38,165 nucleotides of DNA from Chthoniobacterales bacterium (GTDB lineage: Bacteria; Verrucomicrobiota; Verrucomicrobiia; Chthoniobacterales; UBA10450): NCBI GenBank assembly GCA_025934755.1, contig JAICWQ010000009.1, forward strand, positions 1 to 38,165, read 5' to 3'. A program made the translations under genes and the position numbers. How positions within the stretch are numbered: the first letter of the stretch is position 1; every line of letters starts with the position of its first letter. Positions 6,761 to 15,284 of the stretch are shown here, piece after piece. The notes below the pieces were generated by a model. That model saw nothing but the letters and a program-made list of their open reading frames with translations, was not told the DNA's origin and ran no database searches.

Positions 6761-7968
6761 TTCGATTTCTCCTTCAGACCGAACGCGGCCGCGGCTTGAT
6801 CAACGTCTTTGTCGCCGCGCCCGGAGCAGTTCACCAGAACGAGTTCGTTTCGTTTCATCTTTGGCGCATTCTTCACGAGATAAGCGATGGCGTGCGCGGT
6901 TTCGAGCGCCGGAATAATTCCTTCGGTTTCGGAAAGGGTCTTGAATGCGTTGAGGGCCTCATCATCGGTGGCGTAAGTATATTCTACCCGGCCGAGATCG
7001 CGTAAGTACGAATGTTCAGGGCCGACTGCGGCGTAGTCGAGTCCGGCCGACACCGAATGAGTCAGCTCGATCTGGCCTTCTTCATTTGCGAGCAAAAAAG
7101 TTTTTGTCCCCTGCAGAATGCCAAGGCGTCCGCCCTGAAAACGGGCGGCGTGCTTTCCACTGCGAATGCCTTCCCCGCCGGCTTCAACGCCAATCATTCG
7201 TACGGCCCGATCTTCCAGGAAAGGATGGAACAGGCCGATGGCGTTACTTCCTCCACCGACGCAGGCAACCAGCAAATCCGGCAATCGTTTCTCCCTTTCC
7301 AGAATCTGGCGCCGCGCTTCCACGCCGATGACGCTTTGAAAGTCGCGCACCATCATCGGGTAAGGGTGCGAGCCGAGGACGGAGCCTAATATATAATGAG
7401 TGGTCCGGACGTTGGTGACCCAGTCCCGCATGGCCTCGTTGATCGCCTCCTTGAGGGTAGCCTGACCGGCGGTCACGGGAACGACCTTCGCCCCAAGGAG
7501 TTTCATTCGAGCGACATTTAGTCGCTGCCGGTCCATGTCGACCTCGCCCATGTAAATGACGCATTCGCAGCCAAACCGCGCGGCAACTGTGGCCGTGGCG
7601 ACGCCATGCTGGCCGGCCCCGGTTTCGGCGATGATGCGCTGTTTGCCCATTCGCTGCGCGAGCAAGATTTGCCCGAGCGCGTTATTTATTTTGTGCGCGC
7701 CGGTGTGCAAGAGGTCTTCGCGCTTGAGGTAAATCCGGCCGCCGGCCAGGCGCTCGGTGAGGCGCTCGGCAAAATAGAGGGGAGTCGGACGGCCAGCGAA
7801 GTCGCGGAGCAAGGCGGAAAGTTCATCCTGAAATGCAGGATCAGTTTTCGCGCGCTCATACTCGGCGGCCAGGTCGTGCAGGGCCGACATGAGCGTTTCG
7901 GGCACAAACATTCCGCCATAGGGCCCGAAATGGCCGTGGACATCCGGCATTGTTTGAGTTGTCGGCAT
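6757..7968 (-). CDS. trpB: tryptophan synthase beta chain
   Basis: PLP enzyme that condenses indole with serine to make tryptophan. [16 protein letters not shown] opens the family, the PLP lysine is in [15 protein letters not shown], and the phosphate-binding loop is [10 protein letters not shown]. The monovalent-cation region and [10 protein letters not shown] at the C-terminus are also conserved. I start at the ATG at 7968 ([19 protein letters not shown], about 403 residues). The ORF track adds 22 residues, partly translated from a GTTGGGC repeat remnant. No trpA is adjacent, so the alpha subunit must be encoded elsewhere. It is unusual in being coupled directly (ATGA) to yicC rather than to other trp genes. 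Confidence 0.96.
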   Translation of the reverse strand: MPTTQTMPDVHGHFGPYGGMFVPETLMSALHDLAAEYERAKTDPAFQDELSALLRDFAGRPTPLYFAERLTERLAGGRIYLKREDLLHTGAHKINNALGQILLAQRMGKQRIIAETGAGQHGVATATVAARFGCECVIYMGEVDMDRQRLNVARMKLLGAKVVPVTAGQATLKEAINEAMRDWVTNVRTTHYILGSVLGSHPYPMMVRDFQSVIGVEARRQILEREKRLPDLLVACVGGGSNAIGLFHPFLEDRAVRMIGVEAGGEGIRSGKHAARFQGGRLGILQGTKTFLLANEEGQIELTHSVSAGLDYAAVGPEHSYLRDLGRVEYTYATDDEALNAFKTLSETEGIIPALETAHAIAYLVKNAPKMKRNELVLVNCSGRGDKDVDQAAAAFGLKEKSK

Positions 7969-7980
7969 TTGAAAGCAGAA

Positions 7981-7997
7981 AACGTCCAACGCCCAAC
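7981..7997. repeat. heptamer array remnant upstream of trpB
   Basis: On the minus strand GTTGGGC, GTTGGAC and a partial GTT can be read in 7-bp steps. It is the same unit type as the array inside cysS (1196-1230) and lies in the short gap between mutY and trpB. Confidence 0.65.
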
Positions 7998-8041
7998 CCT
8001 CCTTCGCAACTACGGCGTGGCGGGCGCCCAACATCCAGCGT

Positions 8042-9016
8042 TTAATTCAGAAGTGCAGTGATCGCGCGACGGTGGGGCGAAGGAATGGGAATGGAATCGA
8101 GATCGCGGATGGAGAACCAAGGCTCACGGCGATCCTCAATCTTGCGGCGGCGCCGGCGAAAGATGCGGAGGGTGACGCGATGATTCGTGAAGGGAAAGAC
8201 CGTTTCGTAAATAATCGCGTCGTCTTTCCAATGTCTATTGAGCGGTGGCAAGATCCACATTCCGAGCCAGCGATCCGCCGATTTTTCGAGCAGGATTTTG
8301 TCCTCTCGTATAATGAGCGCGTGGTTTTCGGTAAGCTCCTTTACTGCTGGGCGCGCGCGCTTGATGGGTAATGACTCCGGATTTTTCGCACGACAGAATC
8401 TTTTGACGGGACAGACATGACACTTCGGGTTGCGCGGAAGACAGATTAGCGCCCCGAGATCGAGAAGGGCGGAATTGTATCGAGCGGGCGATTTCGCGGG
8501 CACGAGTCTGCCCGCATGATCCCAGAGAACCCTTCGGCCCTCGGTCGAATCAATTGGAATTCGTGAGTTGAAAACCCGGCTTAAGACACGGGAGACATTG
8601 GCTTCGACAATCGGCACGCTTTGATCAAACGCGAACGTTCCAATCGCGTGCGCGGTGTATTTGCCGATGCCGGGAAGTTTCTCGATTTGGCCAAGATCAC
8701 GCGGGAAGCGACCGCGATGTTGGTTCATAACGAGTTTGGCAGCTGCGTGAAAATTGCGTGCCCGGGTGTAATAGCCAAGGCCCTGCCAGGCGTGGAGAAC
8801 ATCGCTTTCTGAGGCGCGTGCCAGGGCGGCGAAGGTCGGAAATCGTCGGAGCCAGTTCTTGTAATATGGCAATACAGTGACGACTTGCGTTTGTTGCAGC
8901 ATGATTTCGGAAACCAGAACGGCGTAGGGATTGCGTGTCGTGCGCCAGGGAAGGCTGCGACCGTTTTGGCGATACCAGTTCAGAAGGGCTCGCTGAAAGG
9001 GCCGGTTTGTTGTCAT
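8042..9016 (-). CDS. mutY: A/G-specific adenine glycosylase
   Basis: Removes adenine mispaired with 8-oxoguanine. From ATG 9016 ([15 protein letters not shown]) the protein has 324 residues. The catalytic Glu37 is in [11 protein letters not shown], the helix-hairpin-helix is [11 protein letters not shown] with Tyr120, and four cysteines (192, 199, 202, 208; spacing C-x6-C-x2-C-x5-C) bind a 4Fe-4S cluster. The C-terminal NUDIX-like domain that reads 8-oxoG follows. One oddity: the position normally filled by a catalytic Asp (DGNVxRV) is Glu here (VEANVSRV, about residue 138). The ORF track start at 9199 would run into rnhC and adds 61 unrelated residues. First gene of the minus-strand run, divergent from rnhC. 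Confidence 0.94.
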   Translation of the reverse strand: MTTNRPFQRALLNWYRQNGRSLPWRTTRNPYAVLVSEIMLQQTQVVTVLPYYKNWLRRFPTFAALARASESDVLHAWQGLGYYTRARNFHAAAKLVMNQHRGRFPRDLGQIEKLPGIGKYTAHAIGTFAFDQSVPIVEANVSRVLSRVFNSRIPIDSTEGRRVLWDHAGRLVPAKSPARYNSALLDLGALICLPRNPKCHVCPVKRFCRAKNPESLPIKRARPAVKELTENHALIIREDKILLEKSADRWLGMWILPPLNRHWKDDAIIYETVFPFTNHRVTLRIFRRRRRKIEDRREPWFSIRDLDSIPIPSPHRRAITALLN

Positions 9017-9111
9017 GTCGGGTAGGGTCGAGACAATCTCTAGATGTTTCCGGCCAGAAATAGTAAGAGATTCCTCGACTTCGCCCGCAATGACAAGAAG
9101 GTGACCGGCAC

Positions 9112-10059
9112 GTGAATTCCTACACGCACGCGTTGACGGCTGAACAAGCGACAAAACTCCGCGCGGTGCTCGAAGAACTCGGTTTCGAGTTTGCGCCAAA
9201 GCAGTACACGCTTTTTTTCGCGCAGAAAAATAAACTCAGCGTCGCCGTTTACGAAAAAGGGCCGAAAGTGCTCGTTCAAGGCAAAGGCGTGGAAGAATTC
9301 ATCCAATTCGAGCTCGAGCCGAAAGTTTTAGGCGAGGCGAAACTTGGCTATGAAGAAGTCCATTCGCCCGAGATGTTTGAACCGCACTTCGGCGTGGATG
9401 AAAGCGGAAAAGGCGATTTCTTTGGACCACTCGTCATTGCCGGTGTCTACGCGGACCGTGGCATCGCGCGAAAGCTAATGGATGAGGGGGTCCAGGACAG
9501 CAAGCGAATCAGTTCCGACGCGCGGATTCGCGCAATAGCTGACGCTATTCGGAAATCTTCGATGGGTTTGAGCGACGTCGTTTTGATTGGGCCGGCGAAA
9601 TACAACGAGCTTTATGAGAACTTCGGCAATTTGAACAAGCTCCTGGCTTGGGGGCACGCTCGGGTAATTGAGAATCTGCTCGCCAAAAAGCCCGATTGTC
9701 CCCGCTCGCTGTCCGATCAGTTCGCCGACGCGCGGTTGATTGAGCAATCCTTGTTTCGGCACGGCCAAAAAATTCAAATCCAACAACGTCCGCGCGCAGA
9801 ATCGGACATTGCAGTCGCGGCGGCTTCAATTCTGGCGCGAGAGGGCTTCATCAACTGGCTTGATCGGGAGAGCAAAAAGCTTGGGGTCCGCCTGGATCGA
9901 GGTGCATCGCCGGCCGTAAAAGCGACGGCGCAAAAGCTGGTCGAATCGAAGGGTCCCGAAATCCTTCGTCAATTGGCGAAGGTCCATTTCCGAACGGCGC
10001 ATGCGGCTGCCCCGGAGCACTTTAGCGAGCCACCTCCGCGCCAGGAGTGGCGACGTTAA
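9112..10059 (+). CDS. rnhC: ribonuclease HIII
   Basis: Cleaves the RNA strand of RNA-DNA hybrids. The first 80 or so residues form the TBP-like substrate-binding domain typical of RNase HIII. The catalytic domain then begins FGVDESGKGDFFGPLVIAG, where DESGKGD is the diagnostic RNase HIII form of the DEDD active site. The third carboxylate is in DQFAD, and SDIAVAAASILAREGF is strongly conserved. 315 residues, normal. GTG start with AAGAAGG about 10 nt upstream. Divergent from mutY across 95 bp, which must hold both promoters. Confidence 0.93.
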   Translation: MNSYTHALTAEQATKLRAVLEELGFEFAPKQYTLFFAQKNKLSVAVYEKGPKVLVQGKGVEEFIQFELEPKVLGEAKLGYEEVHSPEMFEPHFGVDESGKGDFFGPLVIAGVYADRGIARKLMDEGVQDSKRISSDARIRAIADAIRKSSMGLSDVVLIGPAKYNELYENFGNLNKLLAWGHARVIENLLAKKPDCPRSLSDQFADARLIEQSLFRHGQKIQIQQRPRAESDIAVAAASILAREGFINWLDRESKKLGVRLDRGASPAVKATAQKLVESKGPEILRQLAKVHFRTAHAAAPEHFSEPPPRQEWRR

Positions 10060-10125
10060 ATCGGGCGGGCGACCGGCTGTCCGGGCAAGGTTCCTGCTAC
10101 AGGTACTAGACCTGATTTGGGAATT

Positions 10126-10854
10126 GTGGAAACTAGAATCCTAGCTTTAAACGCCGACCCGGTCTTCCAGGACCGCGCTCTGGCCGTTCTGGATGAAAAC
10201 GCGCGGTTGGAGGTCCAGGTTGTCCGCACCCTGTCTGAAGCGGTCTCGGCTTTGCTGGGTGAGAACTTCGATGGATTGATCATTGAGGGAGAGGAAGGAC
10301 TCGCCCTCGATCAGGCGACGAACATGCGCCAGCATTTTCCATCTCTTACGATTTCGTGCCTGCTTTATGCCCGCTGCCAACCTGAAACCGAAGCGACCGC
10401 GGCTGAGCAGAATATTGAGTTGTTCTCCATGCCGAGAAGCGATGTCAGCTTGCGAACAAAGCTGAATCGTTTTGTTCGCTCGCTTGACTCCCGTTCCGGG
10501 ACGGCTGCTGAAGGTATCGACCCCTGCCATTCTTTGATTGGAAATCTCAACCAATTCTCGGCTGCGGAGATTTTGCAGATGAGCTGCTTAAGTCAGCGCA
10601 GCGGCCGTTTTACCTTCAAGTCCGGCCGGGGAAACAGCGAGATTTATTTGCAACAAGGATCCGTGCGTCACGCGGTGTTTGGATCGCTGGAGGGCGAAGC
10701 TGCGGTCGCGGAGATTTTTCGCTGGCGACAGGGACGTTTCTATTTTGAAGAGGGAATTATCAGTCAGGAGCAGACGGTGAATCGGCCGTGGGCTCACCTG
10801 CTCATTGATAATCTGCAGAAGCTTGATGAGACCCTCGAACTGGTAGGTGTCTAG
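10126..10854 (+). CDS. DUF4388 (PATAN-like) domain regulator with receiver-like N-terminus
   Basis: About 242 residues. The N-terminal 120 residues (METRILALNADPVFQDRALAVL, FDGLIIEGEEG) have the alternating pattern of a response-regulator receiver fold, but I see no clear phosphoacceptor Asp, so it may be a pseudo-receiver. The C-terminal half (LIGNLNQFSAAEILQMSCLSQRSGRFTF, EIYLQQGSVRHAVFGSLEGEAAVAEIFRW) matches the DUF4388 domain found in signalling proteins of myxobacteria, Deinococcus, Verrucomicrobia and others. Start is uncertain: TTG 10117 or GTG 10126; I prefer the GTG because it opens the receiver-like strand directly. The next gene follows after 12 nt. Confidence 0.75.
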   Translation: METRILALNADPVFQDRALAVLDENARLEVQVVRTLSEAVSALLGENFDGLIIEGEEGLALDQATNMRQHFPSLTISCLLYARCQPETEATAAEQNIELFSMPRSDVSLRTKLNRFVRSLDSRSGTAAEGIDPCHSLIGNLNQFSAAEILQMSCLSQRSGRFTFKSGRGNSEIYLQQGSVRHAVFGSLEGEAAVAEIFRWRQGRFYFEEGIISQEQTVNRPWAHLLIDNLQKLDETLELVGV

Positions 10855-10866
10855 AATCTTGGTTCA

Positions 10867-11313
10867 ATGCGCGACAAGAAGCTCGAAACGAAATTACGCC
10901 TGGTTACTTTGCAGCTCGACAATTGGAAAAGGCTGCATGACCTGATCACCTACGGTCTCGATAAGGCGAAACCGATCATTTCGTCCGAACAGGAACGGCA
11001 GTTCACCGAAATCCGGAGCAATCTTTTGCAGGAGACCGAGTATGTCCTTCGTGAATTGAACATCGTTGCGGAAATATCCGGCAAGGCGATGAGCGTCTTG
11101 CAGCGGGGCGTGTCGGTCCGCGGAGTCCGAGATCTCCCGAGCGATGAAATTCGCCGGCTGGAAACGGATTGGAACGGCGTGTTTACGAAGCTTGGACTGA
11201 TGCAGGGCCAGCTCAAGGCGCGGCGGAAGCAATTGGCCGAACAGTCGGTGTTCGACTATTGCTTGAATCAGCTCCGAAATCGCCTGTTTCGACGTCCGGC
11301 AACGGCGCATTAA
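10867..11313 (+). CDS. small helical protein of unknown function
   Basis: 148 residues, predicted almost wholly alpha-helical with coiled-coil character (heptad-like KLETKLRLVTLQLDNWKRLHDLI, then IRSNLLQETEYVLREL). It has many charged residues, a basic C-terminus (LKARRKQLAEQ, RNRLFRRP), no signal peptide and no membrane segment. I do not recognise a family. It follows the DUF4388 gene after 12 nt and is probably co-transcribed with it, which suggests a partner in the same signalling unit; this is inference only. Confidence 0.65.
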   Translation: MRDKKLETKLRLVTLQLDNWKRLHDLITYGLDKAKPIISSEQERQFTEIRSNLLQETEYVLRELNIVAEISGKAMSVLQRGVSVRGVRDLPSDEIRRLETDWNGVFTKLGLMQGQLKARRKQLAEQSVFDYCLNQLRNRLFRRPATAH

Positions 11314-11345
11314 TCGGTAGCTGGCGGCCACTTAGACGGCTCGGC

Positions 11346-11368
11346 CCAAAGAATTTACTTTTCTTTGG
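11346..11368. other. hairpin between the helical unknown and the HU gene
   Basis: CCAAAGAA and TTCTTTGG form a perfect 8-bp stem with a 7-nt loop. There is no following T-run on either strand, so it is not a canonical intrinsic terminator. It may be a transcript end stabiliser for the upstream genes or part of the leader of the HU-like gene. Confidence 0.4.
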
Positions 11369-11417
11369 CTATCATGCCCGCGAATGTGCCGTCACACACG
11401 ATTTCTGTTTAGGAGTT

Positions 11418-11771
11418 ATGTCAAAACTTACCAAACGCGACATCGTAGTTGCGATCAGCAACCAGACCGGAATGGTGCAGCATCAGGTGTTTGATATTGT
11501 CCAGCGAACGCTCGACAAAATCACTGATAGCCTGGCTAACAACGTTCCGGTAGAGCTGCGTAACTTTGGAATCTTTCAGCCGCGGCTAACCAAGCCTCGC
11601 GTCGGCCGAAATCCAAATCAACCTGGCAGCAGTTTTGTGATTCCCTCACGGGCGACCGTAAAGTTCAAGGCGGGCAAGATCATGCGGCAAAGAGTCGAAA
11701 AACTCTCCCGCGAATTGAAAGAAGCCGCCTCCAAGAAACCGTCGCCGGTCGGAACTCGAAACGGCGGGTGA
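11418..11771 (+). CDS. HU/IHF family DNA-binding protein
   Basis: 117 residues from the ATG preceded by AGGAG; the longer ORF (from 11169) overlaps the previous gene and adds unrelated sequence. TKRDIVVAISNQTGMVQHQVFDIVQRTLDKITDSL is the helical dimerisation half. VELRNFGIFQPRLTKPRVGRNPNQPG is the beta-arm region with the conserved G-x-F and GRNP. The usual proline near the arm tip (IPA/IPS-x) is present as VIPSRATVKFKAGK. An extra basic C-terminal tail (SRELKEAASKKPSPVG) goes beyond the standard 90-95 residues. It would bend and compact DNA; which of HU or IHF cannot be told. Confidence 0.9.
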   Translation: MSKLTKRDIVVAISNQTGMVQHQVFDIVQRTLDKITDSLANNVPVELRNFGIFQPRLTKPRVGRNPNQPGSSFVIPSRATVKFKAGKIMRQRVEKLSRELKEAASKKPSPVGTRNGG

Positions 11772-11818
11772 CCGCAGCCCGCCGGACGGAGATATCGCGC
11801 TGCCAAGATCGCGCGCGA

Positions 11819-14305
11819 TCAGGATTTGGATTCGAGCAGGCGATGAATCGCTTGTTCTAGCCGCTCGAAATTGATTGGCTTGGTCAGGTGCTCGGAAAAT
11901 CCGGCATCTCGCGCCTTGGTCACGTCGGCCTCCATTCCGAAACCGCTCAGGGCGATTCCGGGCAACTCATTGCTTTTGCGCAGTTCGGTCATCAGCTCGT
12001 AGCCGGTGCGGTCGGGCAGACCAATGTCGCTGATGAGCAGATCGAAATGTTCTGACTGCGCTTTTTCAACCGCCTGGTCGGCCGAATGGGCAACGCTGAT
12101 ATCGTAACCTCGCCGCTCGAGCATCATTTTCATTCCCGTGCAGGTGTCGACGTGATCGTCGACCAGGAGGAGCCGGTGCTTTCGAGCCGGGTCCTTTTTT
12201 CCTGGGTCACCTATTTGCCCGCCATCCGCGCCGTTGGTCGCCGCGATGGGGGCCGGAACCGTTCTTAGCTCAACCACAAAAGTCGCCCCCATATCTTTCC
12301 CCGGACTTTCGACTCGAATCTTTCCGCGATGAGCGTCGACCATGGCCTTGGAAATGGCCAAACCAAGGCCGAGACCGCCAAATTTTCGTGTAATCGAAGT
12401 TTGTCCCTGTTCAAAAGCATTAAAAATCTTTCCGATTTTGTCGGAGTCGATTCCAATGCCGGTATCGGTCACGCGGATTTCGACTTCACTCGGGCCGGAA
12501 TTCGAAGTCGAAACCGTGATCGAACCTCCGGCCGGCGTGAATTTGACGCTGTTTTTGATCAGGTTCCAAAAGATCTGCTGCAAACGCGCGGGATCACCTT
12601 CGACGTAAACTTCGTGAGCGTTCAGCTCAAATCGCGGCTCGATTTTCTTGCGCTCCATGTCGTCACGACATATCTCGTAGGCTCGCCGGAGAATCTCGTG
12701 GACGTCAACGGTTTCGAGAGTCAGCTGCAATTTGCCCTTGGCAATGCGGGTGACGTCGAGCAAGTCGTCAATCAAACGCGCTTCGAGTTCGACATTTCGC
12801 CGGATCACTTCCAAGGCGTGCCATAATTTGGCCGATCGCGGCGTCGAAGCCTCCAGCTCGCTAACCATGGCAATCACGGGCGACAACGGGTTGCGCAGCT
12901 CATGTGAGAGCAAGGCGAGGAACTGATCCTTGGCCGCATTGGCGTTGATCAGCTCATGCCGCAGCGTCACATCGCGGGTTTTGTCTTCCACAAAATAGAG
13001 CACACCCTGAATGGTTTGATCCGCCGCCTGCAATCGCAGTAGCGTTACATTGACGAAGTGGTTCATCCCGCCTTCGTCCTGGAACGGTTGTTCAACCAGT
13101 TGAAACGGGGTCCCAAACGACAAAACGCGTTCGATTGCGTCAGGCGGCGCGATTTTTACCTCGTCGTAACCAGCCCCTATGACATCGCGTCGAACGGACA
13201 GGCCGCCGAAGCGTTGCGCCATTTGGGTAAAGGCTTCGTTGGCTTGCAAAAACTTTTGGGTGCCGGGATCGACGAACGCGATCCCGACCGGCATGTTGGC
13301 CAGGATTTTTTCGTTAAAAATAACTTCGCGTTCAATGCGTCGCGCGGCTTCGGTTTGCCGGCGATAAAATCGGCCGCCGAACCAGGCGAAAATCGAGATC
13401 GCCAGCACCAGCCATCCGGTGAGAACAGCCATTCGCTCGAGAAGGTCCCGGAGAGGTTTGTACGCGATCGCCTTCGGTTGTTTAACGACGACCGTCCAAC
13501 CCGTTGTCTCGACCGGTGCGAACGAGTAAAGATTGCCACCGCGCTCGAGAATGCCTGCCTTCATTTGAGTAATTTCCTCAGGCAAGATGGAATCTCGCGG
13601 AGCGCTTGTTCCCGGATTTGGCCGGAAATCGTTGGTGAATAATGGTCGCCCGGTTTGATCGACCACCTGGCAGGTCGATTGGTCGGCAAATTGAATGGTG
13701 GCGAGTCGCCGTCCAATTCGTTCGACTAAAACGGAAACGCCGAGATAGCCGATAATCGTTTTGTCGGGTGCGCGAATCGCCCCAACGACTTCAGTCACTA
13801 TTCGATTGTCTGAAAGGCGCGGATGAATCGGGGAAACGAAAGCCCCGGTAATTTTCGCCGCCTCCGCCCGCCAAAGATTTGAGTCAACGTCTTTGCCGAT
13901 CAGGGTCGGCACATAAGGAATCGAGGCGATTAGGCGGCCGTCCCGCCCGGTAACAAACATTCCGTCGATTCGGGGGTGGGCATAAAATGTCGTCCCGATC
14001 CATTGCTGGGTGGCGGATTGCGGATTCCCGGAATTCAAGACCCGAGTCACCTCAGGCGAAGTCTGGTAGTAATCGATGATTCCCCCGGTCCGGCTGAGAT
14101 CGTCACCGACGAGGCGGCCGATAAGTTGCACAAAGGTTCGCCGGTCCTTCAGAATGCTGGTCTCGAGGGTCCGACTCAGGATGGAGTAAGAGACTACCAA
14201 TGTGAGGATCGAGGGAATCCAGCCGGCCAGCAGAATGGAGATAACGATGTTGAACCGTTCGAGCCGATTGTGCCGCGTTTTCTTCAGGAGGTATCGCAAA
14301 GGCAT
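11819..14305 (-). CDS. hybrid sensor histidine kinase with C-terminal receiver
   Basis: 828 residues. A membrane segment near residues 20-42 (FNIVISILLAGWIPSILTLVV) and another near 290-310 bracket a large periplasmic Cache-type sensor domain. A PAS domain follows (about 328-450; NMPVGIAFVDPGTQKFLQANEAF). The HisKA domain has the H-box LLSHELRNPLSP (near 468). The ATPase domain has N-box NLIKNSVKFTP, G1 DTGIGID and G2 GGLGLGLAI. A receiver domain starts near 707 (LLLVDDHVD, phospho-Asp in LLISDIGLPDRTG, Lys in LTKPI). It has no separate output regulator next to it, so its phosphorelay partner is unknown. It lies 67 bp downstream of the exported unknown and may share its transcript. Confidence 0.93.
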   Translation of the reverse strand: MPLRYLLKKTRHNRLERFNIVISILLAGWIPSILTLVVSYSILSRTLETSILKDRRTFVQLIGRLVGDDLSRTGGIIDYYQTSPEVTRVLNSGNPQSATQQWIGTTFYAHPRIDGMFVTGRDGRLIASIPYVPTLIGKDVDSNLWRAEAAKITGAFVSPIHPRLSDNRIVTEVVGAIRAPDKTIIGYLGVSVLVERIGRRLATIQFADQSTCQVVDQTGRPLFTNDFRPNPGTSAPRDSILPEEITQMKAGILERGGNLYSFAPVETTGWTVVVKQPKAIAYKPLRDLLERMAVLTGWLVLAISIFAWFGGRFYRRQTEAARRIEREVIFNEKILANMPVGIAFVDPGTQKFLQANEAFTQMAQRFGGLSVRRDVIGAGYDEVKIAPPDAIERVLSFGTPFQLVEQPFQDEGGMNHFVNVTLLRLQAADQTIQGVLYFVEDKTRDVTLRHELINANAAKDQFLALLSHELRNPLSPVIAMVSELEASTPRSAKLWHALEVIRRNVELEARLIDDLLDVTRIAKGKLQLTLETVDVHEILRRAYEICRDDMERKKIEPRFELNAHEVYVEGDPARLQQIFWNLIKNSVKFTPAGGSITVSTSNSGPSEVEIRVTDTGIGIDSDKIGKIFNAFEQGQTSITRKFGGLGLGLAISKAMVDAHRGKIRVESPGKDMGATFVVELRTVPAPIAATNGADGGQIGDPGKKDPARKHRLLLVDDHVDTCTGMKMMLERRGYDISVAHSADQAVEKAQSEHFDLLISDIGLPDRTGYELMTELRKSNELPGIALSGFGMEADVTKARDAGFSEHLTKPINFERLEQAIHRLLESKS

Positions 14306-14372
14306 ACCTGGGGTCGCAAAGATAGCATAATAGCAGCACGCTGCTTGCCGACCAAACCGTTGAACGGCCGAT

Positions 14373-15251
14373 TTATTTTCGCTGCCGGATCGCGTCGTTC
14401 AATTGGCTTGCCTGGGCCCGAATTGCCGATACATCCGTGCGCGAAAGGCTCGTTTTACTGAGCAACGGTTGGAGGGTCTTTACCCCGGCGCGAATCTTCC
14501 CAAACAGCGGGGTGTGGGCCAACGACGGGGACAAAGTATCCAGTTCACTTGCAAAATAATTCGCCAGCTCTGGTCGAGCCAATGTACCAGCGCGTTGGGG
14601 CGAGAAATTCAGCTCGACGGTAGCAGCGCAAATTTCCAGGCCGCGAAGCCAACCTCCGAGACTGATCAAATGGGCCATCTTTTCGTCCCGCAGCGCAATC
14701 ATTGCCTGCTCAACATCGGCCTGGGTGGTGATCAATTCCTGCCGCATTCGCGGCCAGTCGCCGCGCTGACCAAGATCAGTCAGGCTCGCGCTGTGACGCA
14801 TTACGCGGTCGCCGACCCCGAGGCCGCGGGCATGGAGCAAGAGGACGCGGCCAAAATTCTCGATCGAACTTTTCTTTTCCGCCTCGACCAGCAGAAATCC
14901 GTCGGCGATCAACTCGCCGAAGATCAGGCCTTTTTGTTCGCGGGTTGCACCAGCGACTTCCGGAGACTCGCGCTTCAATTGATCGAACGGCAAGGGTCGG
15001 AGATCATCCAGTTGTTTAAAAATCTGGGCGATCGAGGGCGCGGTGTAACGATTAACGCCGAGTTCTTCGAATTCGTGCTCTTCGCCGGCGGGAGGCTCCT
15101 CCGCGTTCGCGGGATGAAATAGCACCATCGCAGCAAAAATCAGAAAGAGAGCCAAGGTGGATTTGAGGGCGATTCTCTGGTGATTTGCCGTGGCGTTTGC
15201 GAGGCAATTGCACCATTTTTGATTTGACGGCTGCGACGGAAACGCCATCAT
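14373..15251 (-). CDS. exported protein of unknown function
   Basis: 292 residues with a hydrophobic segment STLALFLIFAAMVLFHPANA followed by a likely signal peptidase site (ANA-EE), so it is probably periplasmic. The N-region before it is unusually long (about 30 residues), so a later start is possible. The mature part is largely helical with no recognisable catalytic motif (VNRYTAPSIAQIFKQLDDL, LGVGDRVMRHSASL). It lies upstream of the histidine kinase on the same strand and diverges from the glycosyltransferase gene. Such pairing might mean the protein feeds a periplasmic signal to the kinase, but nothing in the sequence proves it. Confidence 0.7.
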   Translation of the reverse strand: MMAFPSQPSNQKWCNCLANATANHQRIALKSTLALFLIFAAMVLFHPANAEEPPAGEEHEFEELGVNRYTAPSIAQIFKQLDDLRPLPFDQLKRESPEVAGATREQKGLIFGELIADGFLLVEAEKKSSIENFGRVLLLHARGLGVGDRVMRHSASLTDLGQRGDWPRMRQELITTQADVEQAMIALRDEKMAHLISLGGWLRGLEICAATVELNFSPQRAGTLARPELANYFASELDTLSPSLAHTPLFGKIRAGVKTLQPLLSKTSLSRTDVSAIRAQASQLNDAIRQRK

Positions 15252-15284
15252 GCGCCTGCTGTCTTAATACTGGCAGCTCACCTT

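Noticed and set aside
9016-9199. Long N-terminal extension of mutY
   Set aside because: It overlaps rnhC on the other strand and is unlike any MutY N-terminus; ATG 9016 gives the normal protein start.
11169-11417. N-terminal extension of the HU-like ORF
   Set aside because: It is out of frame through the preceding gene; AGGAG and ATG at 11418 give the normal HU start.
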